From Acidimicrobiaceae bacterium (GTDB taxonomy: Bacteria > Actinomycetota > Acidimicrobiia > Acidimicrobiales > UBA8190), in NCBI GenBank assembly GCA_003131945.1, contig PKWD01000410.1, forward strand, positions 1-6,276: a stretch of DNA of 6,276 bases. Direction: 5' to 3'. The notes under the pieces were generated by a model, which was given only the letters and a program-made list of their open reading frames with translations, searched no databases and was not told the origin of the DNA. A program made the position numbers and the translations under genes. Shown here one piece after another: positions 1 to 6,104 of the stretch. The first letter of the stretch is position 1; each line of letters begins with the position of its first letter.

Positions 1-145
1 ACAATTCGATCGGTCGGATCACCACGGCAGGAGTGGTGACCAACTACACCAACTCGACCATCTCCGGTCCAGATGGAATCACGGCCGGGCCCGACGGGGC
101 GCTGTGGTTCACCAACTTTGGAAACAATTCGATCGGTCGGATCAC
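1..145 (+). repeat. 41-codon propeller repeat, last two junctions
   Basis: The first 22 bases of the window recur without change at 124-145, a period of 123 bp or exactly 41 codons. Both copies encode NNSIGRIT. This is one blade-length unit of the Vgb-type propeller, and more units presumably lie upstream. A second identical stretch of 14 bases, encoding ITAGP, lies at 78-91 and 141-154. Identity at DNA level, not only protein level, suggests recent duplication or gene conversion between blades. Confidence 0.75.
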
Positions 146-707
146 GGCCGGGCCGCTGTTGACGCCTCAGGCGATCACCTTTACCTCGACTCCACCATCG
201 CATGCGATGGTGGGCGACCCCCCCTATACCGTCTCGGCGACGGGCGGCGGATCGGTGAATCCGGTCGTGTTCTCGGTCGACCCGTCGGCGTCGTCGGTGT
301 GCTCGATCTCCGGCGATGTCGTCAGCCTCATCGGTGCAGGCAGATGCACGATTGACGCCAACCAGGCCGGCGATACGAACTACAGCGCAGCCCCCCAGCT
401 CAAACAGAAGTTCAGCGTGGGAGCACCGCCTCCGGTCATCACCAGCGCGAACAGCGCCACGGCGAGCACCGGATCGCCCTTCTCATTCGCCGTGACCACG
501 ATGGGTAGCCCCGTGCCCTCAATCACGAAGAAGGGCAAGCTGCCGAAACACATGAGCTTCGTCAACAATGACGACGGCACAGCCACCATCTCTGGGACTC
601 CCCAGACCGCGGGCACGTACCAATTCACGATCAAGGCCAGGTTCGGAACCGGCAGGACGAAGTCCGTGGTGTTCCAGCCTTTCTCCCTGACCATTGATTC
701 CGATTGA
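1..707 (+). CDS. Vgb-like beta-propeller / Ig-like extracellular protein, 3' part
   Basis: Partial gene, open through the left edge; reading starts at base 3 and gives about 234 residues to a TGA at 705-707. The GTG at 33 is only an internal valine, because the frame upstream continues the same repeat ([10 protein letters not shown]). Residues 1-52 match streptogramin-lyase (Vgb) propeller repeats, with [16 protein letters not shown] and NNSIGRIT. About 55-140 form an Ig-like domain of the type with two cysteines (about 100 and 115), here in SVCSIS and GRCTID, which could form a disulfide. About 142-232 form a second Ig-like domain of the putative-Ig (He_PIG) kind, with [17 protein letters not shown]. 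No membrane anchor or LPXTG motif follows, so the protein is probably secreted; its signal peptide would lie outside the window. The catalytic residues of true Vgb lyase cannot be judged from this piece, so antibiotic-lyase activity should not be assumed. A surface or binding role is the safer inference. Confidence 0.85.
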   Translation, partial: NSIGRITTAGVVTNYTNSTISGPDGITAGPDGALWFTNFGNNSIGRITAGPLLTPQAITFTSTPPSHAMVGDPPYTVSATGGGSVNPVVFSVDPSASSVCSISGDVVSLIGAGRCTIDANQAGDTNYSAAPQLKQKFSVGAPPPVITSANSATASTGSPFSFAVTTMGSPVPSITKKGKLPKHMSFVNNDDGTATISGTPQTAGTYQFTIKARFGTGRTKSVVFQPFSLTIDSD

Positions 708-824
708 GGGCCACGAAGCGGGTGCCTGGTGCTCGCCGTGCCCGTCGTGGGCATGCGGCTCTCCCGCCGCTTTGACGTTGGACAAACCAGCCGGTTCTTC
801 GGCGACTCGGGAGGTACAGGGAAA

Positions 825-852
825 GTGAGACACTAGGTCGCTCTTGTCTCAC
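825..852. promoter_or_regulatory. inverted repeat upstream of the MDR gene, candidate operator
   Basis: Perfect 8-bp arms GTGAGACA (825-832) and TGTCTCAC (845-852) are separated by 12 bases. The dyad ends 20 bases before the ATG of the dehydrogenase gene at 873 and is the most regular structure in the 165-bp gap. The position and size fit a dimeric repressor operator or a 5'-UTR hairpin. No regulator gene adjoins it, so the binding protein is unknown. No T-tract follows, so it is a poor intrinsic terminator for the upstream gene. Confidence 0.4.
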
Positions 853-872
853 AGATCGGACGGGGAGCCACT

Positions 873-1904
873 ATGAAGGCTTTGCAGGTGACCGAACATG
901 GTCGGCCAGGAGACGTCTTGTCGGTGCAAAAGATCGACCGACCCGACCCGGGGCCCGGAGAGGTGAGGGTGAAGGTCGGCGCGGCGTCATTGAATTTCAA
1001 TGACATAAACCGATGTCGAGGCACCTCGGTGACCGTGCCGACCCCGCCACCCTTCACGCTGGGCATGGACGTCTGCGGCGTGGTCGACGCCACCGGTGAA
1101 GGAGCCGAAGTCTGGTTGGGTAAACGCGTCGTCGCCATCACCAAGAACGCGCTCGGAGGGCTGGCCGAATACGCCATCGCCGATGCCGTCTCGACCTTCG
1201 AGGCCCCCGAACAATTTGACGACGCCGAGGGGGCCGCCTTCGTGCTCAGCTTCCACGCGTCGCACCTGGCGTTGTTCCGCCGAGGCCAACTCCGTGCCGG
1301 TGAGACGCTCGTTGTGCATGCGGCGGCCAGTGGCCTGGGCAGTGCGGGAATCCAATTGGGCAAGGCCGTCGGAGCTCGGGTCATCGCGGTAGCGGGTGGA
1401 CGGGCGAAGGGCGAGCTCTGCGCCTCTCTTGGTGCCGATCTGGTTATCGACCACACCACTGAGGATTTCGTTGAATCGGTCCTGGTGGCGACAGACGACG
1501 TGGGGGCCGACGTCGTCTACGACCTGACTGGAGGGGATTTCACCGAGCGCTCTTGGCGCTGCACGGCACGGGGCGGGCGCTACCTGGCCGTCGGGTTCGC
1601 CGACGACACCGGTTACGGCATGACGGGCCGACCGCTACGCATGGCCTGCATCGGCAACATCGACATCGTCTGTGTCATGTTGGCCTGGGTGGCGCGCATA
1701 GATCCCGGCATGCGTCGGTTCGGCTTCAACCCCTTCGGGCGTGAGGTAGCCGACGAGGTCCACACCGAACTCCTACGTATGGTGTCCGAGGGCAGCATCA
1801 GGCCGTCGATCGGACGGCGCGTCGCCATGGAGGAAGCAGGTGCCGCTCTCGACGAACACGAGGCACGGCGTACATTGGGCCGTACCGTTGTAGAGATCGC
1901 ATAG
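873..1904 (+). CDS. Zinc-independent MDR dehydrogenase, NAD(P)H:quinone oxidoreductase type
   Basis: Cytosolic medium-chain dehydrogenase/reductase of 343 residues, the usual length for the quinone oxidoreductase branch. Residues 1-125 are the GroES-like catalytic domain, with ASLNFNDINRCRG at 38-50 replacing the usual SVNFxD motif and FTLGMDVCGVV at 61-71. Residues 126-260 are the Rossmann fold: VVHAAASGLGSAG has the GxGxxG glycines at 154, 156 and 159, followed by GARVIAVAGG. Residues 305-343 are the closing IRPSIGRRV and TVVEI strands. The four-cysteine structural zinc loop and the GHE catalytic-zinc motif are absent, so a hydride-transfer reductase acting on quinones or enones with NADPH is likely. 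The exact substrate cannot be read from sequence. Start at ATG 873 is supported by GGGGAG at 862-867, five bases upstream. The gene stands alone, with gaps of 165 bp before and over 800 bp after it. It could equally be named a zinc-binding dehydrogenase by generic pipelines. Confidence 0.9.
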   Translation: MKALQVTEHGRPGDVLSVQKIDRPDPGPGEVRVKVGAASLNFNDINRCRGTSVTVPTPPPFTLGMDVCGVVDATGEGAEVWLGKRVVAITKNALGGLAEYAIADAVSTFEAPEQFDDAEGAAFVLSFHASHLALFRRGQLRAGETLVVHAAASGLGSAGIQLGKAVGARVIAVAGGRAKGELCASLGADLVIDHTTEDFVESVLVATDDVGADVVYDLTGGDFTERSWRCTARGGRYLAVGFADDTGYGMTGRPLRMACIGNIDIVCVMLAWVARIDPGMRRFGFNPFGREVADEVHTELLRMVSEGSIRPSIGRRVAMEEAGAALDEHEARRTLGRTVVEIA

Positions 1905-2131
1905 CCGTCGACGCGGGTGCGGAGACTTGCACACATGCGTGAGCCGCAGCTCGAGCGGGGTGGAGCGACCGCCGATCGAACGATTGGATTTCCCGGCACC
2001 GGATTGTTCGTTGCCTCCGGTCCAGGCCCGACCTATGACGGACTGGATCGAGGCTTTTCGGAGTGCTTCCCGGTATGTCGTTGTTCACAGAAAAATGCCG
2101 AATGAACAGGCAAAATGCACCTGACCTTGAG

Positions 2132-2177
2132 TGCGCCCCTCGGGATTCGAACCCGAAACCTGCCGATTAAGAGGCCG
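2132..2177 (-). pseudogene. tRNA-Lys(CTT) 3' half, probable att-site remnant
   Basis: On the minus strand the sequence reads as a regular tRNA from the anticodon loop to the discriminator. It has loop CTCTTAA with anticodon CTT (2169-2171), a 5-base variable region, T arm TCGGG-TTCGAAT-CCCGA (2140-2156), 3' acceptor strand GGGGCGC and discriminator A at 2132. CCA is not encoded. The 5' half does not match. The bases before the loop (ACGGC) pair with TCGGC at only two of five positions, no acceptor strand complementary to GGGGCGC lies upstream, and the D-arm consensus is replaced by an unrelated hairpin. A trace of the usual GCAACGG D/anticodon junction remains. A half tRNA ending exactly at the 3' end is what tyrosine integrases leave as the distal attachment site. 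A decayed full copy is the alternative. It is unlikely to be a working tRNA. Confidence 0.6.
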
Positions 2178-2553
2178 TTGCCGGTGAGTCCACCGAGTCG
2201 GTTCTGGTGCGTTCACCTGCGATTACGTCCAGAGACGTTTTCCATCAGTACCGCTGTTTCCCGCTCGTATCGCTGACATTGCGGGTTGGATGATGGGTTG
2301 CGTCCATGGCGTCCACGCCGGTGAAGGGGACTGGACGCTTCGCACCGGCAATCGTCGAGATTGCCTGACATCAGATTCCCTTTTGGTGCCAGAGGGCGAT
2401 CCGGGGTTGTCGGCGCCGTTTTTCCGGTGAGCCCAAGTCTCGTTGAGATAGACCTCAAATCCCGGGAGTGTGAATCGCCAATATGGATCTCCCAGCGGCC
2501 ACGAAGGGACTTCCATAGGTGCCCCACATTTGCTTCGATCCGAGAAGCTCGGA

Positions 2554-2611
2554 GCGACATCGTGCGGTCGGCTAGTAAAGGGGCGATATCGTGCGGTCGG
2601 CTAGTAAATAG
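2554..2611. repeat. 29-bp tandem repeat, two copies
   Basis: Copy one is 2554-2582 and copy two 2583-2611. The first 26 bases match at 25 positions, the only change being GCGACATC against GCGATATC. The shared core is CGTGCGGTCGGCTAGTAAA. Because 29 is not a multiple of three and no gene covers it, the repeat is not a protein repeat. Read on the minus strand each unit begins TTTACTAGCCGACCG, and GTGGCCACC stands just before the first unit. Short, closely spaced direct repeats of this form occur at the ends of IS21-family elements, but no istA or istB coding sequence is visible here. Iterons or tandem operators are alternatives. Confidence 0.7.
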
Positions 2612-2675
2612 GTGGCCACTGCTTTCCACTCGCTAACGGCACCTGTCGAGCGGGGTCGATAATCCCGGGACTTCG

Positions 2676-2697
2676 CGTGTTAGATGCGCTCAACACG
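2676..2697. terminator. weak hairpin downstream of the LuxR gene
   Basis: Arms CGTGTT (2676-2681) and AACACG (2692-2697) enclose ten bases and lie 33 bases beyond the LuxR stop codon in the direction of its transcription. The stem is only six pairs and no U-tract follows on the minus strand. Rho-independent termination is therefore only a possibility; the position is the main support. Confidence 0.2.
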
Positions 2698-2729
2698 ATG
2701 CCGAGGACTATCGCCTCTGGATGGAGGAT

Positions 2730-3515
2730 TTAAGCAATCTTCTCAGGAAAGGCACGCATCACTGCGGCAGTGCGGTTCGACACATCCAGTCTGCCGTAGA
2801 TGTTCTCCAGGTGTGTGCGCACCGTTCCCTCGGACAGGCCGAGCTGACGGGCAATCTGGATGTTGGTGCGCCCGGCTGCGATCAGACGCATCAGGTCCCA
2901 CTGCCGGGGGGTGAGATCGGGCACAGGATGGCGACGTCGTTCGGCATCGAGGTACGCCTCGTGGAGGTGGGGGCGCAGCAGCGTGAGCAGTGCTCGATCG
3001 CGCTCTGAGAACTCGGTGCCGGGGCCTCGAACAAGGAAGAGGCGAGCGACACGTCCGGGTCCCGCTTCGGGTCCCGGCGGCTCGGGAAGAACCACCTCCA
3101 TGAGATGTTCGAAGCCTTGTGGCCGAGCAACGTCGGAATACATGCCCGTGGAATGCCACTCACGCACTGAGTAGAAGTCCGTGACCTGGAAGACGCTCCG
3201 CAGGTCGCCGGTACGATCGGGGTAGCTGCAGAACCTGCAGTCCCAGAAGTGCTCCCAGAGGGCCCGGTGCGATCCCTTGTCAGACGCGGAGTCGGGTTCT
3301 TGGTAGTAATCATCGGGTACTTGTTGGGCCAACCAGTATGTTTGTCGCTCGATGTCGTAGCCCTCGAAGAGCACGTAATCGCAAGCGATCTGGGCTGCCA
3401 GGTCGGAGAGCAGTGAAAACGGCAGCCCGGCTTCAGCTAGGTTGGGACGTTCCTGGGTGACGATCCCGGCCAAAGCTCGCAGGTCCCGATCGCTCGGCAT
3501 CACTCGGGTGACCAT
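2730..3515 (-). CDS. LuxR/GerE-type transcriptional regulator with N-terminal sensor domain
   Basis: DNA-binding regulator of 261 residues. The C-terminal GerE helix-turn-helix spans about 201-256: LTPRQWDLMRLIAAG, then IARQLGLSEGTVRTHLENIY and a closing LDVSNRTAAVMRA segment. SEGTVRTHLENIYGRL (228-243) is the recognition helix. Residues 1-195 form a GAF/PAS-like input domain, with WDCRFCSYPDRTGDLRSV (91-108), an FYSxREWHSTGMYSD stretch and FSERDRALLTLLRPHLHEAY (169-188). I associate this combination with an actinobacterial family of orphan LuxR regulators. It is not an acyl-homoserine-lactone sensor by any motif I see, and no phospho-acceptor receiver domain is present. C93 and C96 form a CxxC pair that could hold a ligand, metal or redox switch. 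ATG 3515 is chosen because AGGGGAAGGGGG stands just upstream on the minus strand. The gene is divergent from the small membrane protein at 3650 and probably controls that promoter and its own. Confidence 0.92.
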   Translation of the reverse strand: MVTRVMPSDRDLRALAGIVTQERPNLAEAGLPFSLLSDLAAQIACDYVLFEGYDIERQTYWLAQQVPDDYYQEPDSASDKGSHRALWEHFWDCRFCSYPDRTGDLRSVFQVTDFYSVREWHSTGMYSDVARPQGFEHLMEVVLPEPPGPEAGPGRVARLFLVRGPGTEFSERDRALLTLLRPHLHEAYLDAERRRHPVPDLTPRQWDLMRLIAAGRTNIQIARQLGLSEGTVRTHLENIYGRLDVSNRTAAVMRAFPEKIA

Positions 3516-3565
3516 GACACCCCCTTCCCCTGGGGCTCACTTTACGCCCAAGGGCATGACCTGGG

Positions 3566-3585
3566 TATCCGTAAATCGTCGGATA
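3566..3585. promoter_or_regulatory. 20-bp dyad in the LuxR / small-protein divergent promoter region
   Basis: TATCCG (3566-3571) and CGGATA (3580-3585) are exact inverted repeats separated by eight bases, making a 20-bp dyad. That is the size of typical LuxR-type binding sites, and it lies between the LuxR gene (start 3515, minus) and the small-protein gene (start 3650, plus). A -10-like TACTTT stands at 3610-3615 without a good -35. If it is used, transcription would begin near 3622 and the dyad would be centred near -46, a usual place for an activator. This is inferred from spacing only. Confidence 0.4.
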
Positions 3586-3638
3586 GTCGATCGCAGGGGG
3601 CCTCGTTCATACTTTCGAAGGGATTTGTAACAACGTGT

Positions 3639-3644
3639 AGGAGG
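3639..3644 (+). promoter_or_regulatory. consensus Shine-Dalgarno of the small membrane protein
   Basis: AGGAGG ends five bases before ATG 3650. It is a full consensus match and is strong evidence that this short ORF is translated. Confidence 0.85.
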
Positions 3645-3649
3645 TCGTC

Positions 3650-3949
3650 ATGAGCCACATCCAGTTCGTCCGCCGTGCAGGGAGCGTCGTGATCGCCGCC
3701 GCCTGCAGTCTGTTCAGCTTGGTTCTCTTTGCTCCGTCGGCATTCGCCAGGGTCATGCCCCCTCCGGGCGGATCAGGGTCGGGCCTGTCACCCCAATCCA
3801 ATCCCACCGTGGTCCACAACGTCGTCACCGGCGGCATGGCCGGATGGCAGATCGCCCTGATCGCCGTCGCAGTGCTCACAGCCACGTTTGCCGTTCTGGC
3901 TGACCGTCTCCGCCAGTCGCACCGGAAAGTCAGGCTCTCGGCCGCTTAG
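3650..3949 (+). CDS. Small exported, membrane-anchored hypothetical protein
   Basis: Protein of 99 residues with no named family known to me. Residues 1-33 form a signal peptide: HIQFVRRAG gives the positive n-region, VVIAAACSLFSLVLFAP the core, and AFA before R34 a signal peptidase I site. Residues 34-64 are a short extracytoplasmic stretch rich in Pro, Gly and Ser (MPPPGGSGSG) ending in PTVVHNVVTGGMAGW. Residues 66-85 (QIALIAVAVLTATFAVLADR) are a single transmembrane helix, followed by a basic tail RLRQSHRKVR that should stay in the cytoplasm. A short VVHxVVxGGMxGWQIxLI segment like this is one I believe recurs in small actinobacterial hypothetical proteins. The consensus ribosome site and the divergent LuxR gene with a shared dyad support a real and regulated gene. 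Function is unknown; a membrane-stress or signalling accessory role is only a guess. If the signal peptide is not cut, it would be a two-helix hairpin protein. Confidence 0.8.
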   Translation: MSHIQFVRRAGSVVIAAACSLFSLVLFAPSAFARVMPPPGGSGSGLSPQSNPTVVHNVVTGGMAGWQIALIAVAVLTATFAVLADRLRQSHRKVRLSAA

Positions 3950-4355
3950 GAATTGCGCCGGTTCGCCGACTTTGGTCTCCGGCCGCCGGAACGGTCACAG
4001 TCTTGGCTGAAAGGACGACAGCGGGGGCCGGGACCTAGTCGCCCGATATTCACACTCAGTGTTAGGCCCAGGTGCGGGGGTGGGCACGCGCAACTGCGGG
4101 AGTGGTAAGGGGTGCGGAAAAACCCTGACCGACCGGACCAGGCGCAAACACTCGGCGACGGCGATCCCGGACGGGTGTCCTTTGGCCTGAACGTACTCCT
4201 CGGCATATCTACACATAGAGGATGGGCACACGAGTAGTTCGCTTGGTCACGCAGCCGGCACTCACGGGTGAGATTTTGGGTACTGTTCGGCACGGACCGT
4301 GTGTCGTCGAGGAGACCCACTTGGCCGGCTGGATTCTGAAAGCCAGGAGTGCTCG
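3950..4355. other. Spacer between the small-protein gene and the transporter gene
   Basis: About 400 bp without a gene I can support. An 11-bp odd palindrome ACACT-C-AGTGT lies at 4052-4062, and a small stem TCTA-CACA-TAGA lies just before 4220. An ORF on the minus strand (3995-4231, 78 codons) has a plausible-looking stretch in its first third (RYAEEYVQAKGHPSGIAVAE) but decays into Pro/Arg-rich sequence and has no ribosome site. TACTGT at 4281-4286 could be a -10 for the transporter, but no matching -35 lies at the right distance. No T-tract terminator for the upstream gene is evident. Confidence 0.4.
4345..4349 (+). promoter_or_regulatory. ribosome binding site that sets the transporter start
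   Basis: AGGAG lies six bases before ATG 4356. The alternative in-frame GTG at 4299 has no such site, and the extra 19 residues it would add are charged and unlike an MFS N-terminus. Confidence 0.75.
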
Positions 4356-6074
4356 ATGTTCCTGCGGTTTCGTACCATCTTATCGGTGTTCCGGGCAGCA
4401 TTCGAAAACCCCGTGCTTCGCAGAGTCGGTTTCGCCTACGCATTGTTTGGGGCCGCTGAGTTCGGTGTCTGGATAACCCTGTTGGTCTTTGCCTTCGGTC
4501 ATGGCGGACCGAGCGCGAGCACGCTGATGGTGCTGGTTCAGCTCATCCCGTGCATCGCCCTTGGCCCCTTCCTGGGCGCTCTTGCCGATCGTCGGCGTCC
4601 GAGCCGCGTACTGTGCGTGGGCTATGGGCTGCAGGCGGTGTCGATGGGAGCTGTGGCCGTCGCCATCGGTCTCGGTGCACCCGCGCTCGTCGTGTTTGCC
4701 CTGGCACCGCTCACGTCGCTCAGCTTCACGGTGACACGACCGCCACAAGCCGCCCTCCTTCCCGCCATCGTTCGAACGCCTGATGAGCTGACCGCAGCCA
4801 ACGTGATGACCGGCTGGACAGACGCAGCCGCCGCCCTGGTCGGCCCTGCAGTGGTCGGTATCCTCCTTACGTGGCGGGGGCCAGGGCTTGCGATAGCGGC
4901 ACTGGCGGGCATGACGGCCATCTCTACATTTCTGGTGGCGCGCGTGGCCGGACCCGCTGCCGCCGTTTCGTCCGAAGTCGTCCCAGAGGACGCGGAGAGT
5001 GGCGGAGAAGGGGGCCGCTCTGCTGGCGGTCTGATGTCAGGGATCGGGCGAGCTCTGGCCTCCATCCGAACGGGCGCACGTTCCAATCTGTTGGTGACCA
5101 TGCGCAACCCGCAGATGAGGGTTCTCCTTACGCTGCACACCTTCTATTTCGTGCTCATCGGTGCCCTCGACCTGCTCTGCGTCATCCTCGCCGTGAAATA
5201 CCTACACATGGGGCCGGGCGGCCCGGGATTCCTGAACTCCGCACTGGGCGCAGGAGCGCTGCTCGCTGGGTTCGTCACGGCCTTTCTCGTGGGTCGACGC
5301 CATCTGGCACATACGCTCACCGTTACCCTTTCGATGGCGGTGGTGGCGCTCGCTTTGATCGGTGCGTTCCCCAGGACGGCACCCGCCGTCCTTCTCATCG
5401 GCACTGTGGGTTTGACGGGCGCCGTATTCGATATCACCGGTCGGACCCTCCTGCAACGTTCGGCTCCCTCTGACGCGATCGCCGGGCTTTTCTCGATCCT
5501 GGAATCCCTCATGGACTTCGGCCTCGCCCTGGGTGCCGTCCTGGTTCGTGTCGCGATCGCAATCGGTGGTCTGAAGGCAGCACTTTTCGCCCCTGCAGTC
5601 GTGGCCCTTTTCCTCCTTGCTGGACTGTGGCGCCAGCTCCAGAAGATCGACTCTTCTGCGACAGTGCCTCAGGTGGAGATCCAACTGTTGCGCTCGATCT
5701 CGATCTTTGCCGCTCTTCCGGCGCCTTCGCTTGAGGGTGTAGCGCGGGACCTCGAGCCGCTCACTGTGTCGCAAGGAACGGTCGTGATCAAGGAGGGCGA
5801 GCGCGGCGATTGCTACTACGCCGTTGCGGCGGGCGAACTGGCTATTTCGCGCGATGGTCAGCTCCTACAGGTGGTCTCGCGAGGTGACGGCTTCGGTGAG
5901 ATAGCTCTAATCCGTGACGTTCCCCGACAGGCAACGGTGACCGCGGTCACTGACGCGTCGCTCTACACGCTGCACAAGGAGTTGTTCGTCCAGGCGGTTA
6001 CAGGCCACACGTCGGCGATATCGGCAGTGGGAACCATAATTACCAAGCATCTGGGAGACGACAATGCGGACTGA
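4356..6074 (+). CDS. MFS transporter with C-terminal cyclic-nucleotide-binding domain
   Basis: Protein of 572 residues from ATG 4356. Residues 20-430 form a major facilitator permease of the MFS_3/EntS-like kind with 12 predicted helices (roughly 23-49, 54-78, 85-107, 109-129, 157-173, 177-197, 256-283, 291-313, 320-338, 343-368, 374-401, 405-428). The loop between helices 2 and 3 carries the MFS signature GALADRRRPSR (74-84). A long central cytoplasmic loop (about 200-243) is rich in Glu, Gly and Ser. Residues 443-556 form a CAP_ED/CNBD fold: LRSISIFAALP opens it, and the phosphate-binding cassette FGEIALIRDVPRQATV (513-528) keeps the ribose-contacting GE (E515) and the phosphate-contacting Arg (R524). 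Cyclic-nucleotide binding is thus plausible. No HTH follows, so it is not a Crp-type DNA binder. Only about 16 residues follow the domain. Mycobacterial Rv3239c, as I recall, joins MFS, CNBD and a patatin domain; the patatin part is absent here. The likely role is a plasma-membrane exporter gated or tuned by cAMP, substrate unknown. Confidence 0.9.
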   Translation: MFLRFRTILSVFRAAFENPVLRRVGFAYALFGAAEFGVWITLLVFAFGHGGPSASTLMVLVQLIPCIALGPFLGALADRRRPSRVLCVGYGLQAVSMGAVAVAIGLGAPALVVFALAPLTSLSFTVTRPPQAALLPAIVRTPDELTAANVMTGWTDAAAALVGPAVVGILLTWRGPGLAIAALAGMTAISTFLVARVAGPAAAVSSEVVPEDAESGGEGGRSAGGLMSGIGRALASIRTGARSNLLVTMRNPQMRVLLTLHTFYFVLIGALDLLCVILAVKYLHMGPGGPGFLNSALGAGALLAGFVTAFLVGRRHLAHTLTVTLSMAVVALALIGAFPRTAPAVLLIGTVGLTGAVFDITGRTLLQRSAPSDAIAGLFSILESLMDFGLALGAVLVRVAIAIGGLKAALFAPAVVALFLLAGLWRQLQKIDSSATVPQVEIQLLRSISIFAALPAPSLEGVARDLEPLTVSQGTVVIKEGERGDCYYAVAAGELAISRDGQLLQVVSRGDGFGEIALIRDVPRQATVTAVTDASLYTLHKELFVQAVTGHTSAISAVGTIITKHLGDDNAD

Positions 6075-6104
6075 TTGGATGGCGCTGACGCGGAGGTGAG
6101 AAGG

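Larger units (their letters stand above)
1905..2729. other. Long non-coding gap with signs of element insertion
   Basis: About 825 bp between the dehydrogenase stop and the LuxR stop hold no ORF that I believe. The ORFs on both strands (for example 2213-2629 minus, 2361-2636 plus) have compositions rich in Arg, Ser and Pro, no recognisable motif and no good ribosome site. Recognisable pieces are a 6-bp inverted repeat ACCGGA (1998-2003)/TCCGGT (2016-2021), a second one TGTTCA (2082-2087)/TGAACA (2103-2108), a tRNA-Lys 3' half (2132-2177, minus), a strong hairpin CGGTG-AGTC-CACCG at 2182-2195, a hairpin TCCGAG-AAG-CTCGGA at 2539-2553 and a 29-bp tandem repeat at 2554-2611. No T-tract terminator is clear for the dehydrogenase gene. 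The mixture suggests decayed mobile DNA rather than a regulatory region. Confidence 0.5.

Noticed and set aside
1..158. Antibiotic-resistance (virginiamycin B lyase) gene
   Set aside because: Only the repeat signature is visible and the protein carries Ig-like domains absent from true Vgb; repeat similarity alone does not show lyase activity.
739..753. Hairpin TGCCC-GTCGT-GGGCA as terminator of the Ig-protein gene
   Set aside because: Stem of five pairs and no T-tract; common by chance at this GC content.
380..1454. Long antisense ORFs opposite the Ig protein and the dehydrogenase
   Set aside because: They mirror GC-rich codons of well-supported genes on the plus strand and have Arg/Pro/Ser-rich products without motifs.
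873..1904. Zinc-containing alcohol dehydrogenase
   Set aside because: Neither the GHE catalytic-zinc motif nor the four-cysteine structural loop is present.
2132..2204. Functional tRNA-Lys
   Set aside because: The 5' acceptor strand does not pair with GGGGCGC, the anticodon stem has three mismatches of five, and the D-arm consensus is absent.
2554..2611. CRISPR array
   Set aside because: The units are directly adjacent with no spacers, and there are only two.
2213..2636. Overlapping ORFs on both strands in the gap
   Set aside because: They run through the non-coding tandem repeat or beside it, lack ribosome sites and show no domain; open frames of this size are expected in GC-rich DNA.
4299..4355. 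Longer transporter start at GTG 4299
   Set aside because: No ribosome site upstream, and the added residues are charged and not MFS-like; ATG 4356 has AGGAG at the proper distance.
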